Assembly: GCF_002282895.1 (NCBI RefSeq)
Contig: NZ_NRRB01000008.1
Span: 1-64,000, forward strand
Direction: 5' to 3'
Length of the DNA stretch: 64,000 nucleotides
Source: Paraferrimonas haliotis
GTDB lineage: Bacteria > Pseudomonadota > Gammaproteobacteria > Enterobacterales > Shewanellaceae
Shown here: positions 26,930 to 40,249 of the stretch, in pieces
Position numbering within the stretch: position 1 is the stretch's first letter
How the letters are laid out: each line of letters begins with the position of its first letter
Program-made: the position numbers and the translations under genes
The notes under the pieces: generated by a model
Told to the model about the DNA's origin: nothing
Database searches by the model: none
What the model saw: the letters and a program-made list of their open reading frames with translations, nothing else

Positions 26930-28288
26930 CTTTTGTTTTATGGGGCGTTGCCAACCTTGAATGTGCCGCTGTTTAACTCGCGTTAGCACCAATTCCCCAG
27001 CATTTACATTTTTAGTAATGGTTGAACCGGCAGCTAATGTCGCATTTGCTCCGATAGTAACCGGTGCTACGAGTTGGGTGTCAGAGCCGACAAACACGTT
27101 ATCTTCAATGACGGTTTGAAACTTATTTGCGCCATCATAATTGCATGTAATAGTGCCACAGCCAATATTGACCCCATTCCCTATGGTGGCATCCCCTAGG
27201 TAGCTTAAATGACCTGCCTTTGAGCCTTCTCCTAAGGTTGCTTTCTTCATTTCAACGAAATTGCCAATATGACTGTCTTTGACTAACACAGCTCCCGGAC
27301 GCATGCGAGCAAAAGGACCAGCACTGCAACTCGGGCCCACTTCTGCAGACTCTATAATGGAATAAGGCTTAATAACGGCATTATCAGCAATAGTACAATC
27401 TATCAGAACAGCTCCGGTACCAATGGAGACATTATTACCCAGGATAACCTTACCTTCGATAACGACGTTGACGTCAATAAATACATCCTGTCCCGCTTCA
27501 ACTTCGCCGCGAACATCAATACGAGCAGGGTCTGCTAAAGTGACGCCATTAAGCATTAAAGTGTTTGCCTGTCGAGCTTGGTAAGCTCGTTCTAAAGCGG
27601 ACAGTTGCACGCGATTATTGGCGCCTTCAACTTCCATTAAGTCGTCTGTAGTGACTGGCACAACACCATTTCCTTGCTGGTGGGCCATGGCAATGATGTC
27701 AGTGAGATAGTATTCGCCTTGGGCATTGTTATTAGACAATTTAGATAACCAAGCATGCATGGATTTGCCATCGGCGCAAACAAAGCCGGTATTAACCTCT
27801 TTGATGGCTGCCTGTTCAGGTGAAGCGTCTTTTTGCTCAACGTTTGCCACCACTTTGCCATTTTCTCTAATAATACGACCGTAACCCGTTGGATCGTCCA
27901 TAATAGCTGTCAGCAAAGCAGCTCCTCCGCTTGGCTGAGAAGCTAGAAGACGTTGTAAAGTCGCTGCTGTAATCAGTGGTGCATCGCCGTATAACACCAG
28001 CACTTGGTCGTCATCATTAATATGCTCAAGCGCCTGAGCAACTGCATGGCCGGTACCTAGCTGTTGTGCTTGATGGACCCAACTAACTTGTCGGTGCGAC
28101 AGACGCTGCCGCATTTGTTCACCACCATGACCATAAACAAGTAGAATTTGCTCTGCATTGAGCTGATTGGCCGCATCAATAACGTGTTCGACCATAGGCT
28201 TTTTAGCAACGGGATGAAGAACTTTAGGAAGGTTAGATTTCATGCGGGTACCTTTACCCGCTGCCAGAATAACGACCTTTAATGTCAT
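26927..28288 (-). CDS. glmU: Bifunctional UDP-N-acetylglucosamine pyrophosphorylase / glucosamine-1-phosphate N-acetyltransferase
   Basis: 453 aa. The N-terminal uridylyltransferase has [21 protein letters not shown] (about 8-28) and YGDAPLI. The C-terminal left-handed beta-helix (about 250-453) has hexapeptide repeats and acetyltransferase residues in [15 protein letters not shown] and CNYDGANK. It makes UDP-GlcNAc in two steps downstream of GlmS and GlmM. The position next to atpC is the common proteobacterial arrangement, but glmS is displaced 4.3 kb away by the iron module. A terminator separates it from atpC, so it has its own promoter. Confidence 0.97.
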   Translation of the reverse strand: MTLKVVILAAGKGTRMKSNLPKVLHPVAKKPMVEHVIDAANQLNAEQILLVYGHGGEQMRQRLSHRQVSWVHQAQQLGTGHAVAQALEHINDDDQVLVLYGDAPLITAATLQRLLASQPSGGAALLTAIMDDPTGYGRIIRENGKVVANVEQKDASPEQAAIKEVNTGFVCADGKSMHAWLSKLSNNNAQGEYYLTDIIAMAHQQGNGVVPVTTDDLMEVEGANNRVQLSALERAYQARQANTLMLNGVTLADPARIDVRGEVEAGQDVFIDVNVVIEGKVILGNNVSIGTGAVLIDCTIADNAVIKPYSIIESAEVGPSCSAGPFARMRPGAVLVKDSHIGNFVEMKKATLGEGSKAGHLSYLGDATIGNGVNIGCGTITCNYDGANKFQTVIEDNVFVGSDTQLVAPVTIGANATLAAGSTITKNVNAGELVLTRVKQRHIQGWQRPIKQK

Positions 28289-28334
28289 ATTAGTGCCTAC
28301 TGCAAAATAAGTAATTGCGGCAATTATATGCGCT

Positions 28335-28366
28335 TAAAAAAGTAAAGGCGACCCTAAGGTCGCCTT
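28335..28366 (-). terminator. Terminator of the atp operon
   Basis: AAGGCGACC, loop CTAA, GGTCGCCTT (28345-28366), followed on the minus strand by TACTTTTTT. It lies between atpC and glmU. Confidence 0.9.
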
Positions 28367-28383
28367 CATCAGTCTACCGTCAA

Positions 28384-28809
28384 TTATCTGGTATGCTTCT
28401 TGATTTGTTCGATAGCTCGCAACTGAGCAACCGCGCTAGCCAACTCAATGGCAGCTTCAGCGTAGTTGAAGTCCGCACCTGCATTCGCAATTGCTTCTTC
28501 AGCTTGACGCTTGGCTTTCTCTGCTGCTTGCTGATCGATTTCATCGGCACGCAATGCCACATCTGCAAGAATGCTTACAGATGAAGGTTGCACCTCTAAA
28601 ACACCACCGGACAAGTAGATAACTTCTTCTTCTCCGTTTTGTTTAACAAGGCGCACCATTCCAGGTTTGATGGTAGTCAGCAATGGAGCGTGACCTGGCT
28701 TAACACCAATTTCACCCTCACTACCAGTCACTTGAAGGTGTTCAACACGACCAGAGAAGATAGCCTTCTCAGCGCTTACCACATCCAAATGTACAGTCAT
28801 AGCTGCCAT
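28384..28809 (-). CDS. atpC: F1Fo ATP synthase subunit epsilon
   Basis: 141 aa. An N-terminal beta-sandwich ([29 protein letters not shown]) and a C-terminal helical hairpin make up the central-stalk subunit that couples and inhibits rotation. The start at 28809 (MAAMTVHLD) is chosen because GGAG sits 6 nt upstream and E. coli AtpC begins alike. The in-frame ATG six bases earlier has the site directly against it. Last gene of the atp operon. Confidence 0.95.
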   Translation of the reverse strand: MAAMTVHLDVVSAEKAIFSGRVEHLQVTGSEGEIGVKPGHAPLLTTIKPGMVRLVKQNGEEEVIYLSGGVLEVQPSSVSILADVALRADEIDQQAAEKAKRQAEEAIANAGADFNYAEAAIELASAVAQLRAIEQIKKHTR

Positions 28810-28826
28810 CTCCATCTCCTATCGGG

Positions 28827-30233
<1,407 letters not shown>

Positions 30234-30249
30234 TTATTAGTTACCTTGC

Positions 30250-31110
30250 CTAAACTGCGGCGGCTCCACTTACAATTTCCGACAGCTCTTGCGTAATCGC
30301 AGCCTGACGGGCCTTGTTGTAAACCAATTGCAGTCCATCAATCAGATCTCCAGCGTTATCGGTTGCCGCTTTCATCGCTACCATTCGGGCAGCCATTTCA
30401 GATGCAACGTTATCTACAACGCCTTGATAAACCTGTGACTCTACATAGCGAACCAACAACTGATCCAAAAGTTCTTTTGGATCGGGCTCGTAGATGTAAT
30501 CCCAATGATGAGACATATCCTCTTCATCGGACTTAGGCAGAGGTAGCAGCTGATCGATCACTGGTTCTTGCTTCATGGTATTTACAAAACGGTTGTAAAC
30601 AACATATAAGCGGTCCAGCTTGCCTTCGTTGAAAGCCTCAAGCATCACAGAAACAGTACCAATAAGATCTGTTAGTGATGGTGCGTCACCTAAATTGCCT
30701 GTGTGCGCTTTAACGTTGCCGCCAAAGCTATCAAAGAACAATGCAGCACGGTTACCGATAGTGGCAAATTCCACTTCGACACCTTGGCTATCATATTCTT
30801 TGACTTCACGAACCAAGCTTTTAAATAGGTTAACGTTGAGGCCGCCACAAAGACCACGGTCGGTTGAAACCACGATGTATCCAACGCGTTTCACTTCTCT
30901 GTCTACAAGATACGGATGCTTGTATTCCAGATTACCGTGAGCTACGTGACCAATCACCTTACGCATGTTATCCGCATAAGGACGGCTGGCTGCCATACGC
31001 TCTTGAGCGCGACGCATCTTACTGGCAGCAACCATTTCCATGGCGGACGTGATCTTACGAGTGTTCTGAACACTCGCGATCTTTGTCTTAATCTCTTTAG
31101 CGCCGGCCAT
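30250..31110 (-). CDS. atpG: F1Fo ATP synthase subunit gamma
   Basis: 286 aa rotor shaft of F1. The N-terminal [20 protein letters not shown] and C-terminal [20 protein letters not shown] helices that form the coiled coil are conserved. Length equals the E. coli subunit within a residue or two. Lies between atpA (44 nt upstream) and atpD. Confidence 0.97.
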   Translation of the reverse strand: MAGAKEIKTKIASVQNTRKITSAMEMVAASKMRRAQERMAASRPYADNMRKVIGHVAHGNLEYKHPYLVDREVKRVGYIVVSTDRGLCGGLNVNLFKSLVREVKEYDSQGVEVEFATIGNRAALFFDSFGGNVKAHTGNLGDAPSLTDLIGTVSVMLEAFNEGKLDRLYVVYNRFVNTMKQEPVIDQLLPLPKSDEEDMSHHWDYIYEPDPKELLDQLLVRYVESQVYQGVVDNVASEMAARMVAMKAATDNAGDLIDGLQLVYNKARQAAITQELSEIVSGAAAV

Positions 31111-31154
31111 CTCTACTCTCCAATTCGGACATAACGTTTATTCAACATTATGTC

Positions 31155-32696
31155 TTACCAGGTTTGGGTTTCCACAAACTTATCGAGTGCGGCTTTCAAC
31201 TGAGCTTCGATGTCCGAGTTATAATCACCCGAGGCATTGATAGTTGAAATCAGTTCCGCATGCTCACTGTTCATGTAAGACAGTAGAGAGGCTTCGAAAT
31301 CACCGACTTTTGCTACTTCAACAGCTTTGAGGTAACCCTTTTCAGCCGCAAAAATAGAAACAGCCTGATCAGCAACACTCATAGGAGCGTATTGCTTTTG
31401 CTTCATCAGTTCGGTAACTCGCTCACCATGCTCTAGCTGAGCACGAGTCGCTTCATCAAGATCCGATGCAAACTGCGAGAACGCAGCCAATTCACGGTAT
31501 TGAGCCAATGCAGTACGAATACCACCAGACAGCTTCTTGATGATCTTAGTTTGAGCTGCACCACCAACACGAGATACCGAGATACCTGGGTTAACCGCTG
31601 GACGTAAGCCAGAGTTAAACAAGTCAGTTTCCAAGAAAATCTGACCGTCGGTAATCGAAATTACGTTGGTTGGTACGAATGCTGATACGTCACCCGCTTG
31701 AGTTTCAATGATAGGTAGAGCGGTTAAAGAACCGGTCTTGCCTTTCACTTCACCGTTAGTGAACTTCTCTACATACGCTTCGTTTACGCGTGAAGCACGC
31801 TCTAACAAACGTGAGTGCAAGTAGAAAACATCACCTGGGTAGGCTTCACGGCCTGGTGGACGTTTCAACAATAGTGAAATTTGACGATACGCTACAGCTT
31901 GCTTAGACAAGTCATCGTATACGATCAATGAATCTTCACCACGGTCACGGAAGTATTCACCCATTGAGCAACCAGAGTATGGCGCTAGGTATTGTAAAGC
32001 AGCTGCTTCTGAAGCAGAGGCTACAACAACAATGGTGTTGTCCAGTGCACCGTGTTCTTCAAGTTTACGTACAACGTTTGCAATGGTAGAAGCTTTTTGG
32101 CCTACCGCAACGTATACACACTTGATGCCAGAATCACGTTGGTTAATGATGGCGTCGATGGCCAATGCGGTTTTACCCGTTTGACGGTCACCAATCACCA
32201 ATTCACGTTGACCACGACCGATTGGGATCATGGAGTCAACGGCTTTATAACCGGTTTGAACCGGTTGAGAAACCGATTTACGGTCAATAACACCTGGAGC
32301 AATAACTTCTACAGGAGAGAAGCCATCATTCTCAATTGGGCCTTTACCATCAATTGGCTCACCCAAGGTGTTTACTACGCGGCCTAAAAGACCATTACCG
32401 ACTGGAACTTCCAGAATACGGCCAGTAGTTTTTACTTTAGTGCCTTCCGCCAAATCGGCGTAAGGGCCCATTACTACTGCACCGACGGAATCACGTTCCA
32501 GGTTCAGCGCGATTGCGTAGCGGTTACCAGGCAGTTCAATCATCTCACCTTGCATAGCGTCAGCCATGCCGTGGATGCGAATAATACCGTCACTTACGGC
32601 AACGATAGTACCTTCGTTGCGAGCTTCGCTCACAACATCAAACTGCTCAATCCGCTGTTTAATCAGATCGCTGATTTCAGTGGAATTCAGTTGCAT
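31155..32696 (-). CDS. atpA: F1Fo ATP synthase subunit alpha
   Basis: 513 aa, the same length as E. coli AtpA. Non-catalytic nucleotide site with P-loop [13 protein letters not shown] (about 169-181), preceded by the [19 protein letters not shown] block. The ATG at 32696 ([16 protein letters not shown]) matches the family start. A TTG two codons earlier is rejected. The GGGGA ribosome-binding site lies just upstream. Spaced 14 nt after atpH. Confidence 0.98.
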   Translation of the reverse strand: MQLNSTEISDLIKQRIEQFDVVSEARNEGTIVAVSDGIIRIHGMADAMQGEMIELPGNRYAIALNLERDSVGAVVMGPYADLAEGTKVKTTGRILEVPVGNGLLGRVVNTLGEPIDGKGPIENDGFSPVEVIAPGVIDRKSVSQPVQTGYKAVDSMIPIGRGQRELVIGDRQTGKTALAIDAIINQRDSGIKCVYVAVGQKASTIANVVRKLEEHGALDNTIVVVASASEAAALQYLAPYSGCSMGEYFRDRGEDSLIVYDDLSKQAVAYRQISLLLKRPPGREAYPGDVFYLHSRLLERASRVNEAYVEKFTNGEVKGKTGSLTALPIIETQAGDVSAFVPTNVISITDGQIFLETDLFNSGLRPAVNPGISVSRVGGAAQTKIIKKLSGGIRTALAQYRELAAFSQFASDLDEATRAQLEHGERVTELMKQKQYAPMSVADQAVSIFAAEKGYLKAVEVAKVGDFEASLLSYMNSEHAELISTINASGDYNSDIEAQLKAALDKFVETQTW

Positions 32697-32710
32697 GCTC
32701 AAATCCCCAA

Positions 32711-33244
32711 TTACGACTGCAGATTATCGGCGAGGCGTTCTAGTTTGCCTCGTACCGAACCATCAATTACTAAGTCACCTGCCTTTATGACAACACCGGC
32801 GACCAATTCAGCATTAATGCTACAGTTCAGCTTAACTTTGCGTGCTAAACGTTTCTCTAAAGAGTCACTAATTTGCTGTTGTTGTGCGGCACTTAATTCA
32901 GTAGCGGAAACCACTTCGGCTTCTACTTCTTTGGCCCACTCATTGCGGTAATCCGCAAAAAGCTCTGCAACAGCAGGTAGCGTTTGTAAACGTCCGTTTT
33001 CAGCCATTACCTTAATAAGGTTTTGACCGTGCTCATTGACTTGCTCACCGCAAACTTGGTTGAAAATTTCAGCCAATTTTTCGGCGGCGATAGTGCCAGA
33101 TAGCATTCCAGCAATGGCGTCGTTTTCCGATACCATGGCGGCGAATGTCAGCATTTGCTGCCACTCATCTACCGACTTGTTCTCAACGGCAAAATCAAAA
33201 GCTGCTTTTGCGTATGGACGAGCAATGGTATTTAATTCAGCCAT
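32711..33244 (-). CDS. atpH: F1Fo ATP synthase subunit delta
   Basis: 177 aa peripheral stalk subunit joining subunit b to the F1 head. The N-terminal helical domain starts [12 protein letters not shown], the canonical delta/OSCP motif. The C-terminal [22 protein letters not shown] motif is also present. Spaced 14 nt from atpF and from atpA. Confidence 0.96.
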   Translation of the reverse strand: MAELNTIARPYAKAAFDFAVENKSVDEWQQMLTFAAMVSENDAIAGMLSGTIAAEKLAEIFNQVCGEQVNEHGQNLIKVMAENGRLQTLPAVAELFADYRNEWAKEVEAEVVSATELSAAQQQQISDSLEKRLARKVKLNCSINAELVAGVVIKAGDLVIDGSVRGKLERLADNLQS

Positions 33245-33258
33245 AACTCAAGTCCTCA

Positions 33259-33729
33259 TCAAATTTCAGCGACAAGTTTCTCAACTATGTCGTTGTGTGC
33301 AGCTTCGTCAATCGAACGTTCAAGGATCTTCTCTGCGCCGGTTACAGCGAGAGTAGCTAGTTGCTTACGCAACTCCTCTTTGACACGATTACGTTCAGCT
33401 TCAATTTCTGCTTGGCCTTGCGCGATAATTTTAGCGCGCTCAGCGTCCGCTTCGGTTTTTGCTTCGTCTACTATCTGAGCTTTGCGTTTGTTCGCTTGCT
33501 CGATAATTTCACCCGCTTGAACCTTAGCTTCTTTAAGTTGCTCAGTCGCTTTCTGCTGAGCCAACTCTAGGTCCTTGGCTGCACGTTCTGCATCAGACAG
33601 ACCGTCAGCAATCCTTTTTTGGCGTTCTTCAATAGAAGCCAGTAATGGTGGCCACACAAACTTCATGCAGAACCATACGAAAAGGACAAAAGCTATCGTC
33701 TGACCGAGTAAGGTTGCTCCGATATTCAC
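33259..33729 (-). CDS. atpF: F1Fo ATP synthase subunit b
   Basis: 156 aa, the same length as E. coli b. One N-terminal membrane helix (about 5-25, with [21 protein letters not shown]) and a long alanine/glutamate/lysine-rich coiled coil form the peripheral stalk dimer. [15 protein letters not shown] is the family hallmark. Confidence 0.97.
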   Translation of the reverse strand: MNIGATLLGQTIAFVLFVWFCMKFVWPPLLASIEERQKRIADGLSDAERAAKDLELAQQKATEQLKEAKVQAGEIIEQANKRKAQIVDEAKTEADAERAKIIAQGQAEIEAERNRVKEELRKQLATLAVTGAEKILERSIDEAAHNDIVEKLVAEI

Positions 33730-33767
33730 ACAGCACCTCCTATGTTAGGTTAAGACAGCAGCGTTTA

Positions 33768-34034
<267 letters not shown>

Positions 34035-34093
34035 CTAAATCTTTGTTTGTTGATGATTTAGTAATTAAACAATAAAAAATCTTCTAGCAATCC

Positions 34094-34888
<795 letters not shown>

Positions 34889-34897
34889 TCATCCCAC

Positions 34898-35284
34898 TTA
34901 CTTTTGCTTGAAGTATAAAGGAGCTGTCCAGTGCACAAGTAAGCCGCAAACATAACACACAAATAAAGGCATAAACCCTATGGATTTGAATGTGATAAAT
35001 GCAGTGCTAAACAGTGCCATAGTCAGCATTAGCTTCAACGCTTCCCCCCAGTAAAACGTCTTAACAACTTTACTGGCCGAACTTGCACCCGCATGGGCGA
35101 AAGCTAAGGTCGCGAATATAAAATTAGGAACTACTGCAATTATCCCGCCCCAAAAGGCCGAAATACCTGCATCAACTCCCATTAATACGAAAAAACCGAC
35201 ACTGACAATCGCGACTGCTATAGTTTGGATAAAAACCAGCTTATATGCTGATTTTCGGCCTCTTTCAGCCAATTTGTTTGTCAA
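34898..35284 (-). CDS. atpI: ATP synthase subunit I (assembly factor AtpI)
   Basis: 128 aa membrane protein with four predicted helices, the small non-essential assembly helper at the head of many atp operons. The start appears to be TTG at 35284, with GGAG 9 nt upstream; no in-frame ATG or GTG fits near it. A weak start codon is common for atpI and keeps its level below that of the structural subunits. Confidence 0.9.
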   Translation of the reverse strand: MTNKLAERGRKSAYKLVFIQTIAVAIVSVGFFVLMGVDAGISAFWGGIIAVVPNFIFATLAFAHAGASSASKVVKTFYWGEALKLMLTMALFSTAFITFKSIGFMPLFVCYVCGLLVHWTAPLYFKQK

Positions 35285-35367
35285 AATCCACTTCTCCGAA
35301 ATCGTACTTTTTAGTCTTTAAAAATATTGTCGTTTTGTTTCAAAGACACAGCTAAAAAGCATGCGAA

Positions 35368-35395
35368 AGTATACCTGTTCAGCCCTTTTATGCAA
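35368..35395 (-). promoter_or_regulatory. Sigma70-type promoter of the atp operon
   Basis: On the minus strand TTGCAT (35390-35395) and TATACT (35368-35373) are separated by 16 bp, about 84 nt upstream of the atpI start. The same 221-bp gap also holds an imperfect GGTTACAC/GTGTGACC hairpin (35455-35478) that may end the parAB transcript. Confidence 0.6.
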
Positions 35396-35505
35396 CTTTA
35401 GCAGGGTGAAAAAATCATATATAGGTCAATATTTGTAGAGAATAGTTGGATTAAGGTCACACATTGTTGGGTGTAACCTTTTAACTGGATCTAATAATCC
35501 TGAAA

Positions 35506-36390
35506 TTAAGAGAGTTTAGACAGAATACCGTCAAGATGGGCGAGATCAGCATAGTCTATAACCAACTTGCCTTTACCGCGCTTTGTGTGCTTTATTTGCA
35601 CTTTTGCTCCAAATTGCTCGGAAAGCTTAGTTTGTAGGTTCAAAATATCTGGATCCGCTTCCGCTTTGGCCGATTTAACCGACGGGCTTTGAATCATGTG
35701 AACCAATCGTTCTGTCTCTCGAACATTCAAATCTTTCGCAACCACTTGCCTAGCGGCATCTTCCTGCTCAACTCCAGTTAACGCGAGTAGCGCGCGAGCA
35801 TGCCCCATTTCAATATCGCCATGCTCCAGCATTACTTTTACATTACTTTCTAACGCATTTAGGCGTAATAAATTTGAAACTGTCGAACGAGACTTACCAA
35901 CTGCTTCAGCCACTTGCTGGTGCGTCATTGAAAATTCATCCATTAAGCGTTGCAATGCTATGGCTTCTTCCATCGCATTTAAGTCTTCTCGTTGAATATT
36001 CTCTATTAAGGCAATGGCTACAGCGGCTTCGTCTTCCACCGCTTTAACGATGGTCGGTACTGAACTGAGCTTGGCCGCTTGCGCGGCGCGCCAACGTCGT
36101 TCACCCGCAATAATTTCGTAGCTTTGATCGCCTATTTGGCGCACAACAATAGGCTGAATAATACCTTGCGCTTTAATCGATTCGGTCAATTCATCAAGCG
36201 CTTCTGCTGACATATCTTTGCGCGGTTGATATTTACCGGGGCGCAGTTGTTCAATGTCTAAATTTATTAAAACTTCCGCTGAGTTTTGCCTTTCAGAGTT
36301 AGAGAGTTCAACTTGTTTTTTATGAGCAGCATGACTAGTACTTAGCAGTGCTTCTAGTCCTTTTCCTAAGCCTCTTTTCTTAACTGTCAT
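35506..36390 (-). CDS. parB: Chromosome partitioning protein ParB
   Basis: 294 aa CTP-dependent DNA clamp that loads at parS and spreads. The N-terminal ParB/Srx domain has AGERRWRAAQ (about 117-126). The helix-turn-helix (QQVAEAVGKSRSTVSNLLRL, about 158-177) reads parS, and a C-terminal dimerisation domain follows. It is 6 nt after parA. Candidate parS sites in this window lie at 48482, 54733 and 56025. Confidence 0.96.
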   Translation of the reverse strand: MTVKKRGLGKGLEALLSTSHAAHKKQVELSNSERQNSAEVLINLDIEQLRPGKYQPRKDMSAEALDELTESIKAQGIIQPIVVRQIGDQSYEIIAGERRWRAAQAAKLSSVPTIVKAVEDEAAVAIALIENIQREDLNAMEEAIALQRLMDEFSMTHQQVAEAVGKSRSTVSNLLRLNALESNVKVMLEHGDIEMGHARALLALTGVEQEDAARQVVAKDLNVRETERLVHMIQSPSVKSAKAEADPDILNLQTKLSEQFGAKVQIKHTKRGKGKLVIDYADLAHLDGILSKLS

Positions 36391-36396
36391 AATTAT

Positions 36397-37188
36397 TTAC
36401 TCAGCTTCTGTGGATTCAAATTTTTGCTCAGAACGGCGCAACATTTCACCCGCTAGAGCGAGATAAGCTTTAGCTCCCGCACTGGATTTTTCATAATACA
36501 TAGCAGGAGCTCCAAAACTCGGTGCTTCAGCTAAACGTACGTTTCTGGGAATCACGGTACGATATACTTTATCACCAAAATGCCCTTTTAACTGATCGGA
36601 AACGTCATTCGCCAATCGATTTCTGGGATCATACATGGTGCGAAGTATTCCCTCTATCTCTAACCCAGGATTCACTACACTCGCCAACTTTCCTATGGTA
36701 TCGAGCAAAGCTGTTATGCCCTCAAGAGCATAATATTCACATTGCATAGGTACCAGCACGGAATCAGCGGCGGACATCGCGTTAACAGTCAACATATTCA
36801 ATGATGGTGGGCAATCGATGAAAATAAAATCGTAGTAATCACGCACAGGCGCTAGCGCATTTCGCAACCGAACCTCGCGCGCAAAACATTCCATTAATTT
36901 AATTTCTGCCGCGGTTACATCTCCATTGGCAGCAATTAAATCATATTTACCGGAAGTTTCTTTGATAACGACGTCGTGGATCGGTTTTTCATCGATCAAT
37001 AATTCATAGGCTGTTGTCGGGGTTTGATATTTATCCACACCACTGCCCATGGTGGCATTACCTTGAGGATCCAGATCAATAACTAACACTTTACGACGCG
37101 TAGCCGCAAGCGATGCCGCCAAATTCACGCATGTCGTGGTTTTACCTACGCCGCCTTTTTGATTGGCAACTGCTATGACTTTTCCCAC
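36397..37188 (-). CDS. parA: Chromosome partitioning ATPase ParA (Soj)
   Basis: 263 aa. The deviant Walker A motif KGGVGKTTTCVNLAA (about 11-25) and DLDPQGNATMGSG are those of chromosomal ParA/Soj, and IDCPPSLNMLTVNA is the Walker B region. It forms ATP-dependent gradients on the nucleoid that move ParB-parS complexes. Lies 4 nt after rsmG, in the standard mnmG-rsmG-parA-parB order. Confidence 0.97.
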   Translation of the reverse strand: MGKVIAVANQKGGVGKTTTCVNLAASLAATRRKVLVIDLDPQGNATMGSGVDKYQTPTTAYELLIDEKPIHDVVIKETSGKYDLIAANGDVTAAEIKLMECFAREVRLRNALAPVRDYYDFIFIDCPPSLNMLTVNAMSAADSVLVPMQCEYYALEGITALLDTIGKLASVVNPGLEIEGILRTMYDPRNRLANDVSDQLKGHFGDKVYRTVIPRNVRLAEAPSFGAPAMYYEKSSAGAKAYLALAGEMLRRSEQKFESTEAE

Positions 37189-37192
37189 TTAA

Positions 37193-37846
37193 TCATCCTT
37201 CTAAGGATTGTGCCGAGCTTCGGCTTATGGATACTAAATGCCTTGGCTCATCAAGATAAGGTACTTGTAAAGGAATGACTTCCCTTACTTTGAATTCCTC
37301 TTGAATTGCAGTTAATTCTTGTTCTTCTATGTTGGCTTTCAAGGCCAAAAAGCACCCTTGTTCATTAGGTAAATGTTGACACCACTCAAGCATGTCTTTC
37401 AGAGAAGCAAATGCTCGACTTAATACCATATCAAACCCCAAGTTACTCTGGTATTGCTCCACTCTTGAATTTATTGGCTCAACATTGTTCAATTTTAATT
37501 CGTGTATTACTTGTTTTTGAAAGCGAACCCGTTTGCCGAGGCTATCTAGCAACACAAATTGTTTTTCTGGATTAACGATGGCTAATGGGATCCCAGGTAG
37601 ACCAGGACCAGTGCCTACATCAATAAAGCGTTCGCCTTGTAAATGCTTTGAAACGGCTAAACTGTCGAGAATATGGCGAATCATCATTTGTTTCGGCTGG
37701 CGCACCGAGGTTAGATTGTAGGCTTTATTCCATTTATCCAACAATGCAACGAAATCCATCAGTTGCTGTTGTTGGTTCCCTGAAAGCGTTATAGAAAGCT
37801 CTGATAAGCCAGTTTTTAAAATATTTTCCAAAGCAACGACACTCAA
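37193..37846 (-). CDS. rsmG: 16S rRNA (guanine-N7) methyltransferase RsmG
   Basis: 217 aa. The SAM-binding motif [17 protein letters not shown] (about 70-86) and [13 protein letters not shown] identify RsmG (GidB), which methylates G527 of 16S rRNA. Followed closely by parA. A 71-nt gap separates it from mnmG. Confidence 0.96.
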   Translation of the reverse strand: MSVVALENILKTGLSELSITLSGNQQQQLMDFVALLDKWNKAYNLTSVRQPKQMMIRHILDSLAVSKHLQGERFIDVGTGPGLPGIPLAIVNPEKQFVLLDSLGKRVRFQKQVIHELKLNNVEPINSRVEQYQSNLGFDMVLSRAFASLKDMLEWCQHLPNEQGCFLALKANIEEQELTAIQEEFKVREVIPLQVPYLDEPRHLVSISRSSAQSLEG

Positions 37847-37917
37847 TTGATTTAAGCTAACATAATATTATGACCTTGAGCGTCGCCGAAAGAAAGCGCA
37901 AAACAGTAAGGTTTGCG

Positions 37918-39807
37918 CTAGCTCGCTTTCTTCAATAAACCCATTTTTTTCAAATGAACCAGCAAAATAGAAATTGCAGCCGGAGTAACTCCCGATATTC
38001 GGCTTGCTTGACCTATGGTTTCCGGTTTATGTTCATTAAGTTTTGCTATCACTTCATTTGATAACCCAGGCACAGCTTGAAAATCGAGATCCAGTGGAAG
38101 TCCAGTGTGTTCATTACGCATGGCTTTGTCGACTTCGTCTTGCTGACGTTGTATATAACCCGCATACTTCACTTGAATTTCTACTTGTTCGGCCACCTTA
38201 TCGTCTTCAACCCCAGGTCCAAACCCTTCAATTGCCATCAATTGTTGATAATCTAAATCAGGACGCCTTAACAGCTCTTCAAAACTGGCTTCTCTCGATA
38301 TTTTATTTGTTAGGTGAGGATTTAAAGGCTCAACCAAAGGTGAATTAGGATGAACGTAGTGAGCTCTCAGACGTTGTAATTCGAGTTCTATTTGCTCTTG
38401 TTTTTCGCTGAATTTAGCCCAACGATGATCGTCAACAAGACCTAATTTACGACCAATTTCAGTTAATCGTAAATCAGCATTGTCTTCCCGAAGTAGTAAT
38501 CTATATTCGGCTCGGCTGGTAAACATTCGATAAGGCTCTTTAGTCCCGAGTGTCGATAAATCGTCGATTAAAACGCCCAAGTAGCCTTCATCACGACGAG
38601 GGCTCCAACTGTCTTTATCTTGAGCTTGTAAGCTCGCATTGAGTCCAGCAAGCAGTCCTTGTGCACCGGCTTCTTCATAACCGGTGGTACCATTGATTTG
38701 TCCAGCAAAGAATAGCCCCTTGATGGACTTAGTTTCCATAGTATTTTTCAGATCCCTTGGATCAAAAAAATCATACTCAATGGCGTAACCTGGACGAGTT
38801 ATATTGGCCTGTTCGAAACCTTTAATTGAACGAACTAAGTTTAACTGCACGTCAAATGGCAGACTTGTAGATATTCCATTTGGATAAATTTCGCAGGTAG
38901 TTAACCCTTCGGGTTCAACAAAAATTTGATGGGAATTGCGCTCTGAAAAACGCATTATTTTGTCTTCTATGGAAGGGCAATAACGCGGTCCAACGCCTTC
39001 AATCACACCAGAATACATAGGGCTTCTGTCTAAGCCAGAGCGGATAATATCGTGAGTTTGTTCGTTCGTATGGGTAATGAAACAGCTGATTTGTCGAGGC
39101 TGTTGTGATCGATTACCTATAAAAGAAAATACAGGTGTAGGATTATCGCCAGGTTGTTCCTGCATCACAGAGAAATCAATGGACTTGCTATCAATTCTTG
39201 GAGGAGTCCCTGTTTTTAAACGGCCAACTCTAATTGGCAATTCCCGTAATCGGGCCGCGAGTCCAATTGAAGCGGGATCACCCGCACGACCGCCTTGATA
39301 ATTTTCCAGGCCAATATGAATTTGTCCGGCTAAAAAAGTACCGGCAGTTAGAACAACCGTGGTAGCAGAGAACGCGAGCCCCATTTGAGTTACAACACCA
39401 CTGACGCGATCGCCATCCAGTGTTATGTCTTCAACTGTTTGCTGAAAAATCCTAAGATTTTCCTGTTGTTGGAGCAGATCTTGAATTGCCTGTCGGTACA
39501 AAGCGCGATCGGCTTGAGCACGGGTGGCTCTAACGGCTGGTCCTTTCGATGAATTAAGCGTTCTAAATTGGATCCCTGCGTGATCGATTGCGGTAGCCAT
39601 CGCCCCGCCAAGCGCATCAATTTCTTTGACCAAATGTCCTTTACCAATACCACCAATGGCGGGGTTACAAGACATTTGTCCTAACGTGTCTATATTTTGA
39701 GTTAACAATAAAGTTTTTGATCCCATGCGAGATGCGGCAAGTGCAGCTTCTGTACCAGCATGCCCTCCACCTACAACGATCACATCAAAATGCTCATGAA
39801 ACTGCAT
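37918..39807 (-). CDS. mnmG: tRNA uridine-34 5-carboxymethylaminomethyl modification enzyme MnmG
   Basis: 629 aa FAD protein that works with MnmE at the tRNA wobble position. The dinucleotide fold is [21 protein letters not shown], followed by the conserved [30 protein letters not shown] and [15 protein letters not shown] blocks. The C-terminal [19 protein letters not shown] tail is intact. The ATG at 39807 ([15 protein letters not shown]) has a GAGGA site; a GTG 21 nt upstream has none. It reads away from oriC. Confidence 0.97.
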   Translation of the reverse strand: MQFHEHFDVIVVGGGHAGTEAALAASRMGSKTLLLTQNIDTLGQMSCNPAIGGIGKGHLVKEIDALGGAMATAIDHAGIQFRTLNSSKGPAVRATRAQADRALYRQAIQDLLQQQENLRIFQQTVEDITLDGDRVSGVVTQMGLAFSATTVVLTAGTFLAGQIHIGLENYQGGRAGDPASIGLAARLRELPIRVGRLKTGTPPRIDSKSIDFSVMQEQPGDNPTPVFSFIGNRSQQPRQISCFITHTNEQTHDIIRSGLDRSPMYSGVIEGVGPRYCPSIEDKIMRFSERNSHQIFVEPEGLTTCEIYPNGISTSLPFDVQLNLVRSIKGFEQANITRPGYAIEYDFFDPRDLKNTMETKSIKGLFFAGQINGTTGYEEAGAQGLLAGLNASLQAQDKDSWSPRRDEGYLGVLIDDLSTLGTKEPYRMFTSRAEYRLLLREDNADLRLTEIGRKLGLVDDHRWAKFSEKQEQIELELQRLRAHYVHPNSPLVEPLNPHLTNKISREASFEELLRRPDLDYQQLMAIEGFGPGVEDDKVAEQVEIQVKYAGYIQRQQDEVDKAMRNEHTGLPLDLDFQAVPGLSNEVIAKLNEHKPETIGQASRISGVTPAAISILLVHLKKMGLLKKAS

Positions 39808-39869
39808 AAGATCCTCAATAAAAAACACAACAATAAAATAAGGGAGCTATTCTAGCACTTAACCTCATC

Positions 39870-40240
39870 GGGGTGCACGATCTTCTGATCGCAGAATAAG
39901 ATCTTGAGATCAAAGCCGGATCAGCTAATAGATCTTAAGATCTTTATATAGATCTTTTTGTTATTATTCCTATTAAGGAGGTGTTTTTCTGTTAGTAACT
40001 TAAAAAAATCAATACATACATTAAGTTACAGAGAATTTATGCTGTGGATAAGCTTGGATCAAAGTGCCTTAAACTTGGGATCAAAAAGCACTTTTATGCA
40101 CAGGCAAAATTTGAAGAGGATCTATCCACAGATCTATTCAACTGATAGGTGAGAGTTAAATTTTTTTATTCACAGGAAATGATCGCTAATAACGTTATTT
40201 GGGGGTAAATTGAGTTAATGTTGTGAATAATTAATAAATT
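39870..40240. other. oriC: Chromosomal replication origin oriC (mnmG-mioC type)
   Basis: This 442-bp gene-free gap (39808-40249) has the layout of E. coli and Vibrio origins. On the mnmG side, eight GATC sites fall within 39879-39954. They lead into AT-rich 13-mer-like units starting GATCT (39931, 39939 and 39951). On the mioC side lie five DnaA boxes: TGTGGATAA 40043-40051, TTATGCACA 40094-40102, CTATCCACA 40122-40130, TTATTCACA 40166-40174 and TGTGAATAA 40222-40230. Further GATC sites occur at 40057, 40079, 40119, 40131 and 40181. The order 13-mers then DnaA boxes between mnmG and mioC is the same as in E. coli. Confidence 0.9.
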
Positions 40241-40249
40241 ATGCTCATT

